A stretch of DNA of 64,000 nt. It comes from a virus. How positions within the stretch are numbered: position 1 is the first letter of the stretch; the number at the start of each line of letters is the position of its first letter. The notes below the pieces were generated by a model. It had not been told where the DNA came from. It saw nothing but the letters and a program-made list of their open reading frames with translations, and searched no databases. Both the position numbers and the translations under genes were made by a program. Where the stretch lies: positions 1-64,000 of the IMG/VR virus record IMGVR_UViG_3300046804_004946. One strand, 5' to 3'. This document shows, piece after piece, positions 53,127-60,932 of the stretch.

Positions 53127-53345
53127 ATGAAAACCTTTCAAGAATTTCAAATTGAAAGTAAATCTCAACAATTTAAAGATAGATTAGAAAATTTGAAAAA
53201 AAGGAGTGATGCTACAGATGCTGCCGCACAACAAACAGCATCTCAAGCTAGATCACATTTTGATAAACTATCTACCGCAATTAACAAGTATAGAAATACA
53301 GTAAAAACTGATAAAAAAGCAAATCCTCATGCGGATGAAGAATGA
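53127..53345 (+). CDS. Probable internal head protein, CTS-like N-terminus, 72 aa
   Basis: The first ten residues MKTFQEFQIE are very close to the T4 capsid-targeting sequence MKTYQEFIAE (8 residues share identity or an aromatic swap) and continue with Ser. The rest is a highly charged helix (FKDRLENLKKRSDATDAAAQQTASQARSHFDKLSTAINKYRN) with a basic end, like T4 internal proteins. The exact gp21 rule L/I-x-E is not met at position 8-10 (Q-I-E). A perfect late promoter precedes it. Confidence 0.6.
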   Translation: MKTFQEFQIESKSQQFKDRLENLKKRSDATDAAAQQTASQARSHFDKLSTAINKYRNTVKTDKKANPHADEE

Positions 53346-53352
53346 GTCTTTT

Positions 53353-53360
53353 TATAAATA
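53353..53360 (+). promoter_or_regulatory. T4-type late promoter (TATAAATA)
   Basis: A perfect TATAAATA 21 bp before the gene at 53382. Confidence 0.65.
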
Positions 53361-53381
53361 ACTAAAAACGTTTTTATAAAA

Positions 53382-54338
53382 ATGAAAGCAACGGAAATGC
53401 AATCCTTATTTGAGGCATATGAAAATGTATATGCCCAGGAAGATGTAACGCAAGAATTTTCAGAAGAAGTAGAAATTGCTGCACAATATTTCTATGAGAT
53501 GGGTTTAAACGAAGAAGGTATTGATATTTTGATTGAAGAACTTGGTGATGAAGAATTTACCGAGTTTGTTTATGATATTGCTGAAGAATATGTTTTGAGT
53601 GAGGCAAGAGCAGGTGGTACTAGAATTGAACCTGTGACTGCAAAGGGGCAAAAGTTCAAATCTGGTAAACCAACTGGTAAGTCTCTTGAAAGACTTCGTG
53701 CTCAAAAGGCAGCAAGAAGAGATGCAGAATCAAAAGCATCTGCAGCAAAACCATCAGGAATGAAGGCATCTTTACAGAGACAATCTGCCGTTTCTGCTGC
53801 TGCAAAGAAACAGCCTAAAAAACCAGGTGTATTAGATCGTGTTGCTGGTGCAATTAATAGAGGAATTGCAAGACATAATGCTGCTATGAATGCTGCAAAA
53901 GAAACTGGAAAAACTATTAAAAAAGCAGCAGGGCATGTTGGTGGAGTTGCAAAAGAAGTTGGAAAGGGAGCATCTGGTGCTGCTAAACTTGCTGGTCATG
54001 TAGCAAGGAAAGGTTTAAATGATGAGTATATTATGGCATATTTAATTGATGAAGGTTATGCAGATACTGAAGAAGCAGCACTTGCAATTCTAGAAAACAT
54101 GAGTAGAGAATGGAAACAAAATATTATGATTAGTGAGGAAGAGTCTGATAGAGCAAATGATAGAAGACTTGAGAGAGGTGGAGTTGGTGCTGGTAGAGGA
54201 TCTACAAAACCACAAAAACCAGCAAAACCCATGAGTGATGCTGAACGTAAAGCCGCTGATGAGAGACGTAGAGAAGTTTCTCGCCAAGCAATTGCTTCAG
54301 TAATGGCTGCTCATGGTGGTAGAAAAAACTTTATGTAA
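53382..54338 (+). CDS. Ala/Lys-rich late protein, 318 aa
   Basis: The first 75 residues are acidic (EEVEIAAQYFYEMGLNEEGIDILIEELGDEEF). Residues about 85-215 are basic and Ala/Gly/Lys-rich (KPKKPGVLDRVAGAINRGIARHNAAMNAAKETGKTIKKAAGHVGG), likely to bind DNA or be membrane-active. A second acidic helix (NDEYIMAYLIDEGYADTEEAALAIL) and a charged tail follow. It has no motif I can name. Its late promoter and closeness to the CTS-type gene suggest an internal head or core protein. A terminator follows. Confidence 0.7.
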   Translation: MKATEMQSLFEAYENVYAQEDVTQEFSEEVEIAAQYFYEMGLNEEGIDILIEELGDEEFTEFVYDIAEEYVLSEARAGGTRIEPVTAKGQKFKSGKPTGKSLERLRAQKAARRDAESKASAAKPSGMKASLQRQSAVSAAAKKQPKKPGVLDRVAGAINRGIARHNAAMNAAKETGKTIKKAAGHVGGVAKEVGKGASGAAKLAGHVARKGLNDEYIMAYLIDEGYADTEEAALAILENMSREWKQNIMISEEESDRANDRRLERGGVGAGRGSTKPQKPAKPMSDAERKAADERRREVSRQAIASVMAAHGGRKNFM

Positions 54339-54372
54339 AAATATTGGGACCACTTTTCAAACTGGCACACTG

Positions 54373-54397
54373 GAGGGTTTTACCACCCTCTTTTTTT
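54373..54397 (+). terminator. Intrinsic terminator
   Basis: GAGGGT and ACCCTC pair around a 6-base loop, followed by seven T residues, 34 bases after the Ala/Lys-rich gene. Confidence 0.88.
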
Positions 54398-54398
54398 G

Positions 54399-54404
54399 TA
54401 TTAT
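54399..54404 (+). promoter_or_regulatory. -10-like TATTAT right after the terminator
   Basis: TATTAT begins 2 bases behind the terminator T-run and 22 bp before the next gene start. No -35 is visible because the hairpin occupies that place. The same TATTATGGG word lies before uvsW (46693). Promoter function is a guess. Confidence 0.35.
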
Positions 54405-54425
54405 GGGTCCATACGCAACAAACCC

Positions 54426-56579
54426 ATGACCGTTCGCCACGAAATCAAGTCTCAACTTGCCAAACTGCTTGCCACCGAAGACCTTGTGGTTGAGCACAAG
54501 AAGGTAGAAACTGCCTGCTTTAACGTTCACACCCGTGTTCTTACACTTCCTATGTGGGAGAAGGCAAGCAACACCGTGTATGATCTTCTGGTGGGTCACG
54601 AAGTTGGACATGCTCTCTATACTCCTGATGAGGATTGGACTAAAAACGTAAAAGTTCCTCCCCAATTTGTGAACATCGTAGAAGATGCACGTATTGAGAA
54701 GATGATGAAGCGCCGTTATCCTGGTCTTTCCAAGACCTTTTATAACGGTTATAAGGAATTCTGTGACGAAGATTTCTTTCAAATTAAAGATGATAATCTG
54801 GAAACTTATACTCTTGCCGACCGTGCAAACCTGTGGTTTAAGATTGGTAATTATGTAAATGTTCCGATTGAGCGTGGGCAAGAAACTGAAATCATTAATT
54901 TGATTGCAGAAACTGAAACGTTTGCCGATGTTTTGATTGCGGCAGAAGAACTGTACAAATATTGTAAGCAAAAGCAACAAGAAGAAACTAAAATTCAGAT
55001 TGATAATCTGGAATCTCAACAGGGTGGGGCAAGTCAACAACCTGCATCTGATTTTACGGATCAACAAGAAGGTGAAAACGACCAACCTTCTTCTGAAGGA
55101 TCGCAAGGTTCTGCCTCAAACGAAAAAACTCCAGAGCAAGAGAAAAAACCTTCTTCATCTATTGAAGGTGGTGAAGAAAGTGATCCTGAAGTAAAAACGA
55201 TGGAATCACTTGAAGATGCACTTAAGGATCTTGTAAATTCTGATGGTTACGAGAATGTTTATCTTGAACTTCCTCAACTTGATTTGAATAAGGTTATTGT
55301 TCCAAATGAGGAGATTCATTCTAATTGCAAAAAAAGTTGGTCAGACTATGCAGAGAATGTTGGGTACACTCATGAAGATCTTTTTGGAGAAGTTGACAAA
55401 CAGTTTGTTGAATTCAAGCGTTCTGCTCAAAAGGAAGTCAACTATCTGGTAAAAGAGTTTGAATGCCGTAAAGCAGCAGACTCCTATGCTCGTGCTTCTA
55501 CTGCCCGCACGGGTGTTCTGGACTGCTCCAAACTTCATACCTACAAATATAACGAAGATATTTTTAAAAAGGTTACAACACTTGCCGATGGTAAGAACCA
55601 TGGTCTGATTTTTATTCTTGACTGGTCTGGATCCATGCAAGAAGTTATGATGGATACTGTCAAACAACTTTTTAACTTGATTTGGTTCTGTAAAAAAGTT
55701 TCTATTCCTTTTGATGTCTATGCGTTTACGACAGATTATCCTCTTTGGTCCTATGATGAAAATGGGAAGGCAAACATTCGGCAACTTGCCTACAAGAAAA
55801 AAGATGGACTTGTTCAAGTTGGTGAATGGTTCTCCATGATGAATCTGTTTACTAGTAAAGTAAATGGTAAAGTACTTGAGGAACAGATGAAAAACGTCTT
55901 TCGTCTTGCTGCAAGTTTTGGTTATAAATCTTATACCAGGTATAATGTTCCTACTGGTATGAGTCTTTCTGGAACTCCTTTGAATGAGGCGCTTATTTCC
56001 ATGCACCAAATTCTTCCTAAATTTCAAAAAGAAAACAAACTACAGAAGGTTCAGTGTGTTGTTCTAACCGATGGTGAAGCTTGCCCTGTTAAGTATCACC
56101 GTGAAGTTCATCGCCGTTGGGAAGATGAACCTTATATTGGAACTTCTCATATCGGACCTAGTGCATTCCTTCGTGATCGTAAAACTGGAATGACTTATTC
56201 GTGTGATTGTGAATGGCATGAATTTACTAATATTCTTCTTCGCAACTTGAGGGATAAATTTGCGGATATTAATTTTATTGGAATTCGTGTTCTTGAATCT
56301 CGTGATGCTGGTAATTTTATTCGCCGTTATTGTGGTTATTATGGAAGTGAGTATGATAAAGTAATGACTTCTTGGAAAAAGGAAAAAGCATTTTCCATCA
56401 AAAGTTCAGGATATCATTCTTATTTTGGTCTTTCTTCTAGTGCTCTTTCTCAAGAATCTGAATTTTCTGTTGCTGAAGATGCTACAAAAGCACAGATTAA
56501 AAGTGCATTTGTGAAAAGTTTGAAGACTAAAAAAATGAATAAGAAAATTCTTGGTGAGTTTGTAGAACTTGTTGCTTGA
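54426..56579 (+). CDS. VWA-domain protein with HExxH, CobT-like partner of CobS
   Basis: ATG 54426 is chosen because upstream in-frame codons lie in the terminator region; 717 residues. GHEVGHALYTP near residue 57-67 fits a HExxH metal site, and IVEDARIEKMMKRRYPG follows, as in CobT-type proteins. The middle (about 180-270) is a Ser/Gln/Glu/Pro-rich linker. FILDWSGSM (about 396-404) is the MIDAS D-x-S-x-S of a von Willebrand A domain, with VVLTDGEACP further on. The CobS-like MoxR ATPase is encoded two genes later. MoxR/VWA pairs insert metals or remodel complexes; cobalamin synthesis is not implied. Its GC content is higher than that of the late genes. Confidence 0.8.
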   Translation: MTVRHEIKSQLAKLLATEDLVVEHKKVETACFNVHTRVLTLPMWEKASNTVYDLLVGHEVGHALYTPDEDWTKNVKVPPQFVNIVEDARIEKMMKRRYPGLSKTFYNGYKEFCDEDFFQIKDDNLETYTLADRANLWFKIGNYVNVPIERGQETEIINLIAETETFADVLIAAEELYKYCKQKQQEETKIQIDNLESQQGGASQQPASDFTDQQEGENDQPSSEGSQGSASNEKTPEQEKKPSSSIEGGEESDPEVKTMESLEDALKDLVNSDGYENVYLELPQLDLNKVIVPNEEIHSNCKKSWSDYAENVGYTHEDLFGEVDKQFVEFKRSAQKEVNYLVKEFECRKAADSYARASTARTGVLDCSKLHTYKYNEDIFKKVTTLADGKNHGLIFILDWSGSMQEVMMDTVKQLFNLIWFCKKVSIPFDVYAFTTDYPLWSYDENGKANIRQLAYKKKDGLVQVGEWFSMMNLFTSKVNGKVLEEQMKNVFRLAASFGYKSYTRYNVPTGMSLSGTPLNEALISMHQILPKFQKENKLQKVQCVVLTDGEACPVKYHREVHRRWEDEPYIGTSHIGPSAFLRDRKTGMTYSCDCEWHEFTNILLRNLRDKFADINFIGIRVLESRDAGNFIRRYCGYYGSEYDKVMTSWKKEKAFSIKSSGYHSYFGLSSSALSQESEFSVAEDATKAQIKSAFVKSLKTKKMNKKILGEFVELVA

Positions 56580-56585
56580 TAAATA
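56578..56585 (+). promoter_or_regulatory. T4-type late promoter (GATAAATA)
   Basis: GATAAATA overlaps the stop of the VWA gene and lies 24 bp before the start at 56610. Confidence 0.5.
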
Positions 56586-56609
56586 ATTTATAGAATTCTA
56601 TCGCATCTA

Positions 56610-56783
56610 ATGAGTAGATTTACAGATTTTTTTCAAGAACCAGCACCTGTAGTAGAATCAGCACCTGTAGTAGAACCAGCACCTGTTGTTGAAGCAGTTT
56701 CTGTAGTAGAACCAGCACCTGTTGTTGAAGCAGTTCCTGCTCCTAAAAAACCACTTCCAAAAAAGAAGTTTACTATGGACTGA
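56610..56783 (+). CDS. Pro/Val/Glu repeat protein, CTS-like start, 57 aa
   Basis: ATG 56610. The N-terminus MSRFTDFFQE fits the same M-x-x-F-x-x-F-x-x-E pattern as the two CTS-like proteins, without the L/I-x-E site. Residues 10-43 are repeats of PAPVVE with variants (ESAPVVE, EAVSVVE). The end is basic (KKPLPKKKF). It is probably an extended, disordered tether. A late promoter is upstream and a terminator downstream, so it is a one-gene unit. Confidence 0.65.
   Translation: MSRFTDFFQEPAPVVESAPVVEPAPVVEAVSVVEPAPVVEAVPAPKKPLPKKKFTMD
56637..56737 (+). repeat. In-gene tandem repeat coding PAPVVE units
   Basis: An 18-base unit CCAGCACCTGTAGTAGAA is repeated with small changes. A longer segment starting GAACCAGCACCTGTTGTTGAAG appears twice. 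The repeats explain the protein periodicity and could vary in copy number between relatives. Confidence 0.8.
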
Positions 56784-56805
56784 CGACCAATTTCTAAACT
56801 GTCAC

Positions 56806-56831
56806 AGGGGGCACTTACCTGCCCCCTTTTT
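56806..56831 (+). terminator. Intrinsic terminator
   Basis: GGGGGCA (56807-56813) and TGCCCCC (56820-56826) pair over 7 bp with a 6-base loop, followed by five T residues. Confidence 0.9.
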
Positions 56832-56836
56832 GCTTG

Positions 56837-56842
56837 TATAAT
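56837..56842 (+). promoter_or_regulatory. -10 TATAAT behind a terminator, before cobS
   Basis: A perfect TATAAT 5 bases after the terminator T-run and 32 bp before the CobS-like start. No good -35 is found; TTACCT in the hairpin loop is 16 bp upstream. Perhaps a middle promoter with an activator. Confidence 0.45.
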
Positions 56843-56874
56843 TACTTTGTTGAAACAAATCACCCAACTAAATC

Positions 56875-58005
56875 ATGCCTCGTAAAATTTCTGTGAGCGA
56901 CGAACAACTGATTGAATCACTCAAAACTCTTTACGGCACCGAACTTTCTGCGGGAGACATCCGTGGTTTCTGTGCTTCTCGCAACCTTTCTTATCCTACT
57001 GTGACACGCCGTTTGGAACAATTTAAAACTGATCGTGGGCGCTGGAATCTTGAAGTAACTCAAGAACGTGTAGAAGAAATTGAACGTTCTTTTAGTGCTC
57101 CTGCTGCCCTTCCTTCTGTGGAACAAAACCTCATTCCAGATAAAGATGATACCTTCGTCAAGTTTGGTAATTTTAACGATCTTAAAAAGATTATTCAGTC
57201 CAATCTTTTTTATCCTACGTTCATTACGGGTCTTTCGGGTAATGGCAAAACGTTCAGTGTTGAGCAAGCTTGTGCTCAACTTAAGCGTGAATTGATTCGT
57301 GTAAATATTACGATTGAGACTGATGAAGATGACCTTATTGGTGGTTTTAGGCTTGTTGATGGGAACACTGCATGGCACAATGGTCCTGTGATTGAGGCAC
57401 TTGAGCGTGGTGCAATTCTTCTGCTGGATGAGATTGACCTTGCCTCTAACAAAATCCTCTGTCTTCAATCCGTTCTGGAAGGCAAGGGTGTATTCCTGAA
57501 GAAGATTGGTAAGTTCGTAAAACCTGCTGCTGGGTTCAACGTGTTCGCCACCGCCAACACCAAGGGTAAGGGTTCTGATGATGGGCGCTTCATCGGCACC
57601 AACGTGCTCAATGAGGCATTCCTGGAGCGTTTCCCTGTGACTTTTGAACAGTCCTATCCTGCTCCTGCAACCGAGCAGAAGATCCTGGAAGGCATCGCTC
57701 TAGACCTTGGCGTGGAAGACCGTGATTTCTGCAAGCGTCTGGTGGATTGGGCAGATGTAATTCGTAAAACCTTCTATGAAGGTGCCATTGAAGAAATTAT
57801 CAGCACCCGCCGCCTGACTCATATTATCCGTGCTTACAGCATCTTTAATGACAAGGCAAAAGCAATTCAAGTTTGCATCAATCGTTTTGATGATGCAACT
57901 AAGCAATCTTTTCTTGAACTTTACGACAAGGTTGATGCTGATTTCCAGATGCCTACTCAACCTGAATTGACGGTTGAATATATTGACCAACCTGCTCCGT
58001 TCTGA
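56875..58005 (+). CDS. cobS: CobS-like MoxR-type AAA+ ATPase
   Basis: 376 residues. An N-terminal helix-turn-helix-like region (SAGDIRGFCASRNLSYPTVTRRLEQF, about 22-47) precedes the AAA+ domain: GLSGNGKT (about 119-126) Walker A, AILLLDEIDLAS (about 180-191) Walker B, VFATANTKGKGSDDGRFIGTN sensor 1 region. cobS-like genes are a common cyanophage auxiliary gene. With the VWA/HExxH protein at 54426 it makes a MoxR-VWA pair. GC content rises in the part coded at 57520-57800. A strong sigma70 promoter lies in its last codons. Confidence 0.85.
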   Translation: MPRKISVSDEQLIESLKTLYGTELSAGDIRGFCASRNLSYPTVTRRLEQFKTDRGRWNLEVTQERVEEIERSFSAPAALPSVEQNLIPDKDDTFVKFGNFNDLKKIIQSNLFYPTFITGLSGNGKTFSVEQACAQLKRELIRVNITIETDEDDLIGGFRLVDGNTAWHNGPVIEALERGAILLLDEIDLASNKILCLQSVLEGKGVFLKKIGKFVKPAAGFNVFATANTKGKGSDDGRFIGTNVLNEAFLERFPVTFEQSYPAPATEQKILEGIALDLGVEDRDFCKRLVDWADVIRKTFYEGAIEEIISTRRLTHIIRAYSIFNDKAKAIQVCINRFDDATKQSFLELYDKVDADFQMPTQPELTVEYIDQPAPF

Positions 58006-58011
58006 TATAAT
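57983..58011 (+). promoter_or_regulatory. Sigma70 promoter inside the end of cobS
   Basis: TTGACC (57983-57988) and TATAAT (58006-58011) are exactly 17 bp apart. The -35 and spacer are coding for the CobS C-terminus; the -10 begins directly after the stop. Transcription would start within the hairpin that follows. Confidence 0.72.
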
Positions 58012-58012
58012 T

Positions 58013-58048
58013 GGGGAAGGTAAAGATATGCCTTCCCTTTGTTTTTTT
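58013..58048 (+). terminator. Intrinsic terminator right behind a promoter
   Basis: GGGAAGG (58014-58020) and CCTTCCC (58031-58037) pair over 7 bp with a 10-base loop, followed by TTTGTTTTTTT. A transcript starting at the promoter just upstream would begin near the left arm, so it might escape full hairpin formation. Confidence 0.75.
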
Positions 58049-58061
58049 ACTATGGAGAATT

Positions 58062-58589
58062 ATGACCGCCTCTCAAAATTTTGAAACAAACTATTCAGAC
58101 TACATTTCCACTGGAAAATCAACCATTTTTGGTGCAAGTGGATCAGATACCATTTCTTTTTCTGGATCTCATCTTCCTGGTGGAATGGTAGACCATTCCC
58201 AAGATTTTTGGAATTATGATGGTATTAGTTTGACTGGTAATCCTTTTGCGTCTTCTGATACTTTTTCTTTAAATTCTTATAATATTAAAATGCCTGAAGA
58301 TACTAACAAAAACGGTTTTTGGAAATACAACGAAGATAAAATTCTTAAACAACTTGAAGAATATATTGCTAGCACATATAGGCAGCATTATGTGGATCGC
58401 ACTGGTGGTGGAAAGGAGCAAACTCTTGACAAAATCAAACATAATCGCCGCGAAGGATTCTGTGCAGGTAATGTAACCAAGTATATTGATCGCTATGACA
58501 CCAAGGGCACTCCTCGTGCTGATTTGTTCAAGGTTTTACACTATACTATTCTTCTAATTAATCACCTTAATCTTATTGAAAACAAGTGA
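58062..58589 (+). CDS. DUF3310-containing protein, 175 aa
   Basis: ATG 58062 has GGAGAA upstream, so it is preferred over an in-frame codon inside the hairpin. The first 80 residues are Ser/Thr/Gly/Phe-rich and low complexity. The C-terminal part (EQTLDKIKHNRREGFCAGNVTKYIDRYDTKGTPRADLFKVLHYTILL) is DUF3310, found in phage nucleotide-metabolism neighbourhoods; its exact role is unknown. It overlaps nothing; gp45 starts 17 bases later. Confidence 0.75.
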   Translation: MTASQNFETNYSDYISTGKSTIFGASGSDTISFSGSHLPGGMVDHSQDFWNYDGISLTGNPFASSDTFSLNSYNIKMPEDTNKNGFWKYNEDKILKQLEEYIASTYRQHYVDRTGGGKEQTLDKIKHNRREGFCAGNVTKYIDRYDTKGTPRADLFKVLHYTILLINHLNLIENK

Positions 58590-58606
58590 AACTAAAACCA
58601 GAAACT

Positions 58607-59272
58607 ATGAAACTTTCCGATAACACGTTGACTATCCTTAAGAATTTTGCAAGTATTAACAATTCAATTCTTGTAAAAGGAGGAAATCGCCTTCGTACTA
58701 TTTCCGTGGCAAAAAATATCCTGGCAGAAGCAGAGATTACTGAAGAGTTTCCTCGTGATTTTGCCATTTATGATCTTAATCAGTTCTTGAATGGACTTGG
58801 ACTTCACCAAGATCCAGATCTGGACTTTAAGGAAGAATCTTATTTGAGCATTCGTGAAGGTAAGAGGCGAGTAAAGTATTTCTTCGCAGATCCTAACGTA
58901 ATTGTTTCTCCTCCTGAAAAGGATATTCAATTACCTTCAAAAGATGTTTGCTTTCAACTTGATAGCACATCTCTTGAAAAACTGGTAAAGGCAGCAGCAG
59001 TTTATCAACTTCCAGATTTTTCTGCCATTGGTGAGGCGGGTGTCATTAAACTTGTGGTTCGTGATAAGAAAAATGATACTTCTAATGAATATGCTATCGT
59101 TGTTGGTGAAACTGATACCGAGTTTACCTTTAACTTTAAAGTAGAAAACATCAAGATTATTCCTGGTGCGTATGACGTTGTGGTGTCTTCTAAACTTTTG
59201 TCACAATTCACGAACACCAAGTACAATCTGAAGTATTATATTGCTCTGGAACCTGATTCAACCTTCGGATGA
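58607..59272 (+). CDS. 45: Sliding clamp gp45
   Basis: ATG 58607 gives MKLSDNTLTILKNFASINNS, matching the T4 gp45 start; an earlier GTG (58586) overlaps the previous stop and is less likely. 221 residues (T4 228). It is the trimeric ring that tethers the polymerase and, with gp55 and gp33, activates late promoters. DFAIYDLNQFLNGL and YIALEPDSTFG are conserved. Four-base overlap with the next gene. Confidence 0.92.
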   Translation: MKLSDNTLTILKNFASINNSILVKGGNRLRTISVAKNILAEAEITEEFPRDFAIYDLNQFLNGLGLHQDPDLDFKEESYLSIREGKRRVKYFFADPNVIVSPPEKDIQLPSKDVCFQLDSTSLEKLVKAAAVYQLPDFSAIGEAGVIKLVVRDKKNDTSNEYAIVVGETDTEFTFNFKVENIKIIPGAYDVVVSSKLLSQFTNTKYNLKYYIALEPDSTFG

Positions 59273-59781
59273 ACATTTTTGTAACTTCCCCTTGGCCTGC
59301 TGAAAGTGCCATTTGCCTTCCTGACAAACACATCGTTAAGATGCCTCTAGAGTGCTGCCAAATGCTTTCTATTGTGGCATCTGACAAATGGGGTCATGGA
59401 TATGGTCCTCTACACAAGAGTGATGGCACTCCTTATAAAACTGAAAAAGGTGCATTTCGCAATCATCCTTGTACTAAATGGGCGCTGGATAGTATTCATA
59501 ATGCCTATTGGTTAATTAAACATGGTATGAATCTTGCCGATGAATATAATTTGCGATATGGTAAACAACACTCATGTTATAATACTTTGTTGCAAGCATA
59601 TTATTTGTTTCCTAAGGGGAAGATTACAGAAGTAAGTCCATTTGCCCGTGCTATGCCAGATGAGTATAAACTTGACACAAGCATTGACACTTTTACTGCT
59701 TACAAGATGTATATCGCATCCAAACCTTGGGTTGCATCTAATTATCTTCGTATGCCGCAACGAAAACCTGATTGGATCTAA
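59269..59781 (+). CDS. Conserved phage protein between gp45 and gp44, 170 aa
   Basis: The start MNIFVTSPWPAESAICLPDKHIVKMPLECCQMLS has a D-K-H-x-x-K-M-x-x-E-x-x-Q pattern I recall from unassigned phage proteins. The rest has many His, Trp, Tyr and Cys. It lies inside the clamp and clamp-loader group, so a nucleic-acid role is plausible. No catalytic motif can be named. Confidence 0.65.
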   Translation: MNIFVTSPWPAESAICLPDKHIVKMPLECCQMLSIVASDKWGHGYGPLHKSDGTPYKTEKGAFRNHPCTKWALDSIHNAYWLIKHGMNLADEYNLRYGKQHSCYNTLLQAYYLFPKGKITEVSPFARAMPDEYKLDTSIDTFTAYKMYIASKPWVASNYLRMPQRKPDWI

Positions 59782-59784
59782 ATT

Positions 59785-60729
59785 ATGACAAGTGAATTTC
59801 TTTTTGTGGAGAAGTACCGCCCTCAAGTGATTGAGGATTGTATTCTTCCCGATGATACTAAAAAAACATTCAAGGAGTTTGTGGAGAAGGGTGAGATTCC
59901 TAACCTTCTTCTTGCAGGACCTCCTGGTATTGGTAAAACTACAATTGCAAAGGCATTATGTAACGAACTAGGAGCAGATTATTATGTCATCAACGGATCC
60001 GACGAAGGACGTTTCTTGGATACTGTACGGAACCAAGCAAAAAACTTTGCTTCGACCGTCTCACTTACGGGATCTTCTAAACACAAAGTCATCATCATCG
60101 ATGAGGCAGATAACACGGGCAACGACGTACAACTCCTATTACGGGCGAATATTGAGGCATTTTATAACAACTGCAGATTCATTTTTACCTGCAACTACAA
60201 AAACAAAATTATTGAACCTCTCCATTCCCGATGTGCAGTTATTGACTTCACAATTAAAGGAAAACAAAAAGCACAACTTGCAGGATCTTTCTTCAAACGT
60301 CTCCAAACGATCTTGGATCAGGAAAAAATTGAGTATGATCAAAAAGTTCTTGTTGAAATAATCTCCAAGCATTTTCCAGATTTCCGAAGAGTTTTAAATG
60401 AATGTCAAAGATATTCAACTGGAGGTAAAATTGATTCTGGCATTCTTGCATCTTTCTCTGATATTAGTGTAAATGAACTCGTTAAAAATCTCAAAGAAAA
60501 AAACTTTTCGGAAGTACGAAAGTGGGTGGTCGGGAACTTGGACAACGATGCTTCTAGTTTACTTCGTAGGGTGTATGACGCCTGTTACGATTGCCTTTCA
60601 CCCCAATCTATTCCCGCTGCCGTTCTTGTTATTGCTAAGTATCAATACCAATGTGCGTTCGTGGCTGACCAAGAAATTAACCTCTTAGCAGCACTAACAG
60701 AAATTATGGTGGAGTGTGAATTCAAATGA
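59785..60729 (+). CDS. 44: Clamp loader large subunit gp44
   Basis: 314 residues (T4 319). It is the AAA+ ATPase that opens and loads gp45. EKYRP at the start, GPPGIGKT (45-52) Walker A, VIIIDEADN (102-110) Walker B, and the SRC motif (148-150) that serves as arginine finger. Four-base overlap with the next gene. Confidence 0.95.
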   Translation: MTSEFLFVEKYRPQVIEDCILPDDTKKTFKEFVEKGEIPNLLLAGPPGIGKTTIAKALCNELGADYYVINGSDEGRFLDTVRNQAKNFASTVSLTGSSKHKVIIIDEADNTGNDVQLLLRANIEAFYNNCRFIFTCNYKNKIIEPLHSRCAVIDFTIKGKQKAQLAGSFFKRLQTILDQEKIEYDQKVLVEIISKHFPDFRRVLNECQRYSTGGKIDSGILASFSDISVNELVKNLKEKNFSEVRKWVVGNLDNDASSLLRRVYDACYDCLSPQSIPAAVLVIAKYQYQCAFVADQEINLLAALTEIMVECEFK

Positions 60730-60932
60730 GTTTTTACAAAATCGATTACAAAACCTTATATGTAGTTCCAGTAAAAACAACTCCTGCAAATGTGCAAGAG
60801 GCAAACGAAGGTCTTTTTCGTGCTAAAATGACTTTGCCTGCTGCTGCTGCCCACTGTGGCATGACGCAGAAGGAAATGAAACTTACTTTTTTTGAATACC
60901 TTAAGTATAACAAACCTGATTATGAGTATTGA
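60726..60932 (+). CDS. Small protein after gp44, 68 aa
   Basis: It overlaps gp44 by four bases. The start SFYKIDYKTLYVVPVKTTPANVQEANEGLFRAKMTLPAAAAHCGMTQKEMKLTFFEYL has a beta strand, then a helix-turn-helix-like end (AAAHCGMTQKEMKLTF). It may bind DNA. Cyanophages often have a small gene here. The next gene overlaps it by 11 bases. Confidence 0.7.
   Translation: MSFYKIDYKTLYVVPVKTTPANVQEANEGLFRAKMTLPAAAAHCGMTQKEMKLTFFEYLKYNKPDYEY

Noticed and set aside
56633-56863. Minus-strand Thr/Gly/Ala repeat ORF
   Set aside because: It is the antisense of the PAPVVE repeat gene, and it crosses the terminator hairpin.
54426-58005. True cobalamin (B12) biosynthesis operon
   Set aside because: Only CobS-like and CobT-like proteins are present, and both belong to the broader MoxR/VWA families; no other cobalamin gene is seen.
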